Source: a virus
Direction: 5' to 3' (one strand)
Length of the DNA stretch: 21,619 nucleotides
Virus record (IMG/VR): IMGVR_UViG_3300043466_000227
Span: 1 to 21,619 of that record
Part shown: positions 19,552 through 21,619 of the stretch, piece after piece
Numbering within the stretch: position 1 is the first letter of the stretch
Layout: every line of letters starts with the position of its first letter
Translations under genes and position numbers: made by a program
Notes under the pieces: model-generated
The model's input: only the letters and a program-made list of their open reading frames with translations
Databases searched by the model: none
Told to the model about the DNA's origin: nothing

Positions 19552-20324
19552 TAGTTGAAAATTTTAAATGATTGTAAATATTTGTTTACCTCAATTTCAA
19601 TGGAAACCATCGGGTCTTCTTCTTCTTCCAATGCCTCATCTTCTGATTCACCTACTGGTTGCAACTCAGTTGGAGCATCTACTGGCGGTTGTTCTTCTGA
19701 AGCGACTGATTCATCTTCTTCCATCTCAGCGAGATATTGTTGTAATTGCTTGAGCTTTAACTCTAACAAACCAAAAGTTTCATCAGTATAGAAACCATTT
19801 CTCAATGACTTGATAGTTTTAGCTATCTCATCAATTAGAGTTGACTTGATTTCAGACTTAACCATAACGGTTGGCGTATTAGAATTGGCACCCCATAAAA
19901 CTGAGGAACCTTCAAACAATTTAATTTCTTGAATCTCGTTATATCCAGATTTAGCTTGAGACTTTACAGTCTGGAATCCAATGCTATGCTCTGTAATATG
20001 ACCGTCTTTATACAACTCATAAGTATCTCTACCTAAAGTTGTATTAGGCATCTTAACGATTGCCTTTAAACCAAAAGCATCTTCCACCAATTCCTTTGGC
20101 TTCGCTACTGGTTTGTCTGTAGAATGGTTAAACAAGTGCCAGATTCTATTCTTTGCTTGTGGGCCATTCTCTTTAATAGACTTTGTAAATGAGCCTGGCA
20201 TGATTACATCGCCATCGCTATCTACATTACCAAACGCAGAATAGTAAACCTCAATGGTTCTTGTGTCATCAGCCATATCGACTGGTGCACCACTAACTGC
20301 TTTCTTGTTATAAAAATTACTCAT
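19551..20324 (-). CDS. Prohead protease (HK97 family, U35/S78) with acidic C-terminal tail
   Basis: I use the ATG at 20324; the open frame reaches a TTG at 20342. The 257-aa protein begins MSNFYNKKAVSGAPVDMADD, then IEVYYSAFGNVDSDGDVIMP with GSF, the family start. His67 (FNHS), Ser114 (EHSIGF) and Glu138 (LFEGSSVLWGAN) are the likely catalytic residues. After the protease domain (about 160 residues) a helix (LLELKLKQLQQYLAEMEEDE) and a strongly acidic stretch follow (VGESEDEALEEEEDP), about 95 residues in all. The extra tail may act as an added scaffold or protease inhibitor inside the prohead; this is inference. It works on the delta domain of the capsid protein encoded next. Confidence 0.93.
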   Translation of the reverse strand: MSNFYNKKAVSGAPVDMADDTRTIEVYYSAFGNVDSDGDVIMPGSFTKSIKENGPQAKNRIWHLFNHSTDKPVAKPKELVEDAFGLKAIVKMPNTTLGRDTYELYKDGHITEHSIGFQTVKSQAKSGYNEIQEIKLFEGSSVLWGANSNTPTVMVKSEIKSTLIDEIAKTIKSLRNGFYTDETFGLLELKLKQLQQYLAEMEEDESVASEEQPPVDAPTELQPVGESEDEALEEEEDPMVSIEIEVNKYLQSFKIFN

Positions 20325-20334
20325 ATATTTTTGT

Positions 20335-21174
20335 TTAAGCAATAAACACAGTACAACATCTACAGTTACAATTATTCATTGCACCTCCGTTTGCATCATG
20401 TGCGTATTGCATCTCAATTACTCCTCTTTCTGGCGTATTCACAAGGAACGGCTGATTAATCGGTATTCTTACTCCTCCTGCATCTGGATTGGTTTGTCTA
20501 TCCAATGTTCGATGCCAACTTCTGTACCTATTATTCTTAGCAGGATAATCTGCTGCCACCCATTGCTTCAGCAAAGGTATGTTAACAAATTTAACTGCAC
20601 CCATCATACCAGCACTTAATGCTTGATGTGATTCCGTTCTTGCAATCAGCAGACTCCTTGCGTTGTTAATTTTCCCTTCTTGTAGGTTTTTAATCGCAAG
20701 TGAATTAACCTCGTTAAGACTCAAGTTATTTTCTTGTCCGTATCTAATAGAGCCGTTCAATATCCTTGTAATCTCATTCTTGGTAGTATTTTCAATTCCG
20801 TACATCTTAGTTCCGCTATAGGTTGTCCAATAAGACAACATAAACGCTAACCATTCATCCATGATGTTCAGAGGGTCTAAATCTACTGATTCTGCTTTTT
20901 TAAACTTGTCAAATATCTTTTCATACGTCATGGCAGTATATCCGCCAGTCGTCTCGTACAAAGTTCGTAAAATATTATTAATCTCTTTGCCGTCAAACAA
21001 CGCATTCTGATTATTGATAGTTTGCTGAACTCCGTAGTCCTTAACCAACTGAGCAGCCTTGTCAAAGTCAGATTGTAAAGCAGCCAATATTTTAGGCTGA
21101 TACTCTCTTACTGACTTCCTTGCAATCTTTTGCTGCAAAGCGAACTGCTGAGAAGGAGTAACTATCTTAGCCAT
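20335..21174 (-). CDS. Minor head protein, MuF / SPP1 gp7-like
   Basis: The 279-aa protein is helical in its first two thirds (FALQQKIARKSVREYQPKI, EIINRILN-like segments). It ends with the typical phage head-morphogenesis module: LIARTESHQALSAGMMGAVK, LLKQWVAADYPAKNNRYRSW, HRTLDRQTNPDAGGVRIPI, then NGGAMNNCNCRCCTVFIA, where the ARTE...H..LDGQ-like and N-C-R-C-type motifs are seen. Such proteins are packaged inside heads in a few copies and bind the portal or DNA. It follows the putative portal and a conserved protein and precedes the protease, the common order. The start overlaps the previous stop as TAATG at 21174. Confidence 0.9.
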   Translation of the reverse strand: MAKIVTPSQQFALQQKIARKSVREYQPKILAALQSDFDKAAQLVKDYGVQQTINNQNALFDGKEINNILRTLYETTGGYTAMTYEKIFDKFKKAESVDLDPLNIMDEWLAFMLSYWTTYSGTKMYGIENTTKNEITRILNGSIRYGQENNLSLNEVNSLAIKNLQEGKINNARSLLIARTESHQALSAGMMGAVKFVNIPLLKQWVAADYPAKNNRYRSWHRTLDRQTNPDAGGVRIPINQPFLVNTPERGVIEMQYAHDANGGAMNNCNCRCCTVFIA

Positions 21175-21575
21175 TATTCTTTTCCGTCTATAGCTTCAAT
21201 CATTTTTCCTGCTGCTGCAAACACACCTTTTAGTCCGTTCTGTGCCGACCTTTGTCTGATTGCTCGTAATCCTTCCCTATCAACTGTTTTAAAATCAGAA
21301 GTATATATGTAGCCATAGTGTCCTTTAGTTTTTTTGTCCATAGCGGTATCAACACCTAAAAACCATTTAGAGAACTCATCCCATCCATTCTCCTCTATGT
21401 AAGCATTCTCCATCTCTACAGATGGTCTTTCCCAAGATGATGGCTTAGTAACGTCACCACTTGAGATTAAGCTGTTTGCATGACTGATACCTTTTGGGTT
21501 AGTCTTGTTTACTCGCTTCTCTGATAAATTATCTTCTACAACCTTAAAGGCTTCATCAAATGATTTAAGTTCCAT
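21174..21575 (-). CDS. Conserved head-module protein, 133 aa
   Basis: I use the ATG at 21575; the frame can be extended to a TTG at 21605 but the ATG gives the normal tight junction with the gene upstream. The protein contains WERPSVEMENAYIEENGWDE, FSKWFLGVDTAMDKKTKGHY and GYIYTSDFKTVDREGLRAIR, continuing to QRSAQNGLKGVFAAAG. This PS.EMEN.Y...WDE...W.LG.D...D..TK..Y...Y.DF..V.R.GL pattern is familiar from small conserved proteins in tailed-phage and prophage head modules, generally hypothetical. No enzymatic residues are obvious. Its place between portal (expected) and MuF suggests a role in head assembly, possibly fused to other head proteins in relatives. Confidence 0.75.
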   Translation of the reverse strand: MELKSFDEAFKVVEDNLSEKRVNKTNPKGISHANSLISSGDVTKPSSWERPSVEMENAYIEENGWDEFSKWFLGVDTAMDKKTKGHYGYIYTSDFKTVDREGLRAIRQRSAQNGLKGVFAAAGKMIEAIDGKE

Positions 21576-21580
21576 AGTTA

Positions 21581-21619
21581 TTATTTTGATGGGTCGTAAG
21601 CCCAATTTTTAAGTGATAT
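21581..21619 (-). CDS. 3' end of an upstream gene, probably the portal (partial)
   Basis: The last codons read ISLKNWAYDPSK and stop with TAA at 21583-21581, 5 nt before the next ATG. Only 12 codons are visible, so the identity comes solely from gene order: portal proteins normally precede the MuF-like gene cluster. A second frame in this short stretch is also open (YHLKIGLTTHQNNN) and cannot be ruled out. Confidence 0.35.
   Translation of the reverse strand: MSLKNWAYDPSK

Noticed and set aside
1-21619. Stop-codon reassignment as in some crAss-like phages
   Set aside because: All genes read well with TAA and TAG as real stops, with starts placed directly after them; no in-frame TAG or TGA inside the conserved proteins.
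1-21619. tRNA genes, CRISPR arrays, insertion sequences, integrase or attachment site
   Set aside because: No cloverleaf-like sequence, spaced repeat array, transposase or integrase motif was found; the only mobile gene seen is the homing endonuclease.

Overview
The window is a 21.6-kb piece of an AT-rich tailed-phage or prophage genome with siphovirus gene content. The host is most likely a member of Bacteroidota, probably Flavobacteriales-like. Three things point there: no Shine-Dalgarno-like motifs before the genes (leaders are A-rich, or stop and start codons overlap), promoter-like TAnnTTTG boxes with TTG/TTTG 19 bp upstream, and the type of small membrane and tail proteins. The host call is inference from signals and protein style, not from a database match. 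Genes stay open in the standard code, with TAA and TAG as real stops.

Left arm (1-2358, + strand): the tail end of an early/replication operon. It holds the C-terminal half of a DnaB-type helicase (cut by the window edge), an unknown protein, a VRR-NUC nuclease, a 43-aa very basic protein overlapping the nuclease gene, two small soluble proteins (one MazG-like), an unknown 82-aa protein and a two-helix membrane protein.

Convergence zone (2359-2589): the longest gene-free stretch. It holds one rightward terminator for the early operon, two leftward terminators, and between the leftward pair a Bacteroidota-type promoter. Together these look like a self-contained leftward small-RNA gene of about 65 nt.

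Right arm (2590-21619, - strand, read from right to left): the late operon. Order of expression: end of an upstream gene (portal by position), a conserved head-module protein, MuF-like minor head protein, HK97-type prohead protease, major capsid protein with an N-terminal delta domain, an intrinsic terminator followed by a promoter-like element, gp6-like connector, head closure protein, HK97 gp10-like protein, a 1185-aa fibre with an S74 intramolecular chaperone, a 53-aa protein with its own promoter-like element, tail terminator, a free-standing GIY-YIG homing endonuclease, tail tube protein, tail assembly chaperones joined by a -1 frameshift on an A10 run, tape measure, tail-tip protein, and then two extra tail-tube paralogues. 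A lysis-like cassette follows: four TM/signal-peptide proteins (two overlapping by 89 nt), a holin-like protein, a 28-aa single-helix peptide and an M15 peptidase endolysin. A metallophosphoesterase and two small overlapping genes end the operon.

The most interesting points are the sRNA-like unit between the converging operons, the trio of tail-tube-fold proteins with two copies beyond the tail tip, the S74 fibre placed among neck genes, and the dense cassette of overlapping envelope proteins. The rest is a well-ordered, complete siphovirus head-neck-tail-lysis module.
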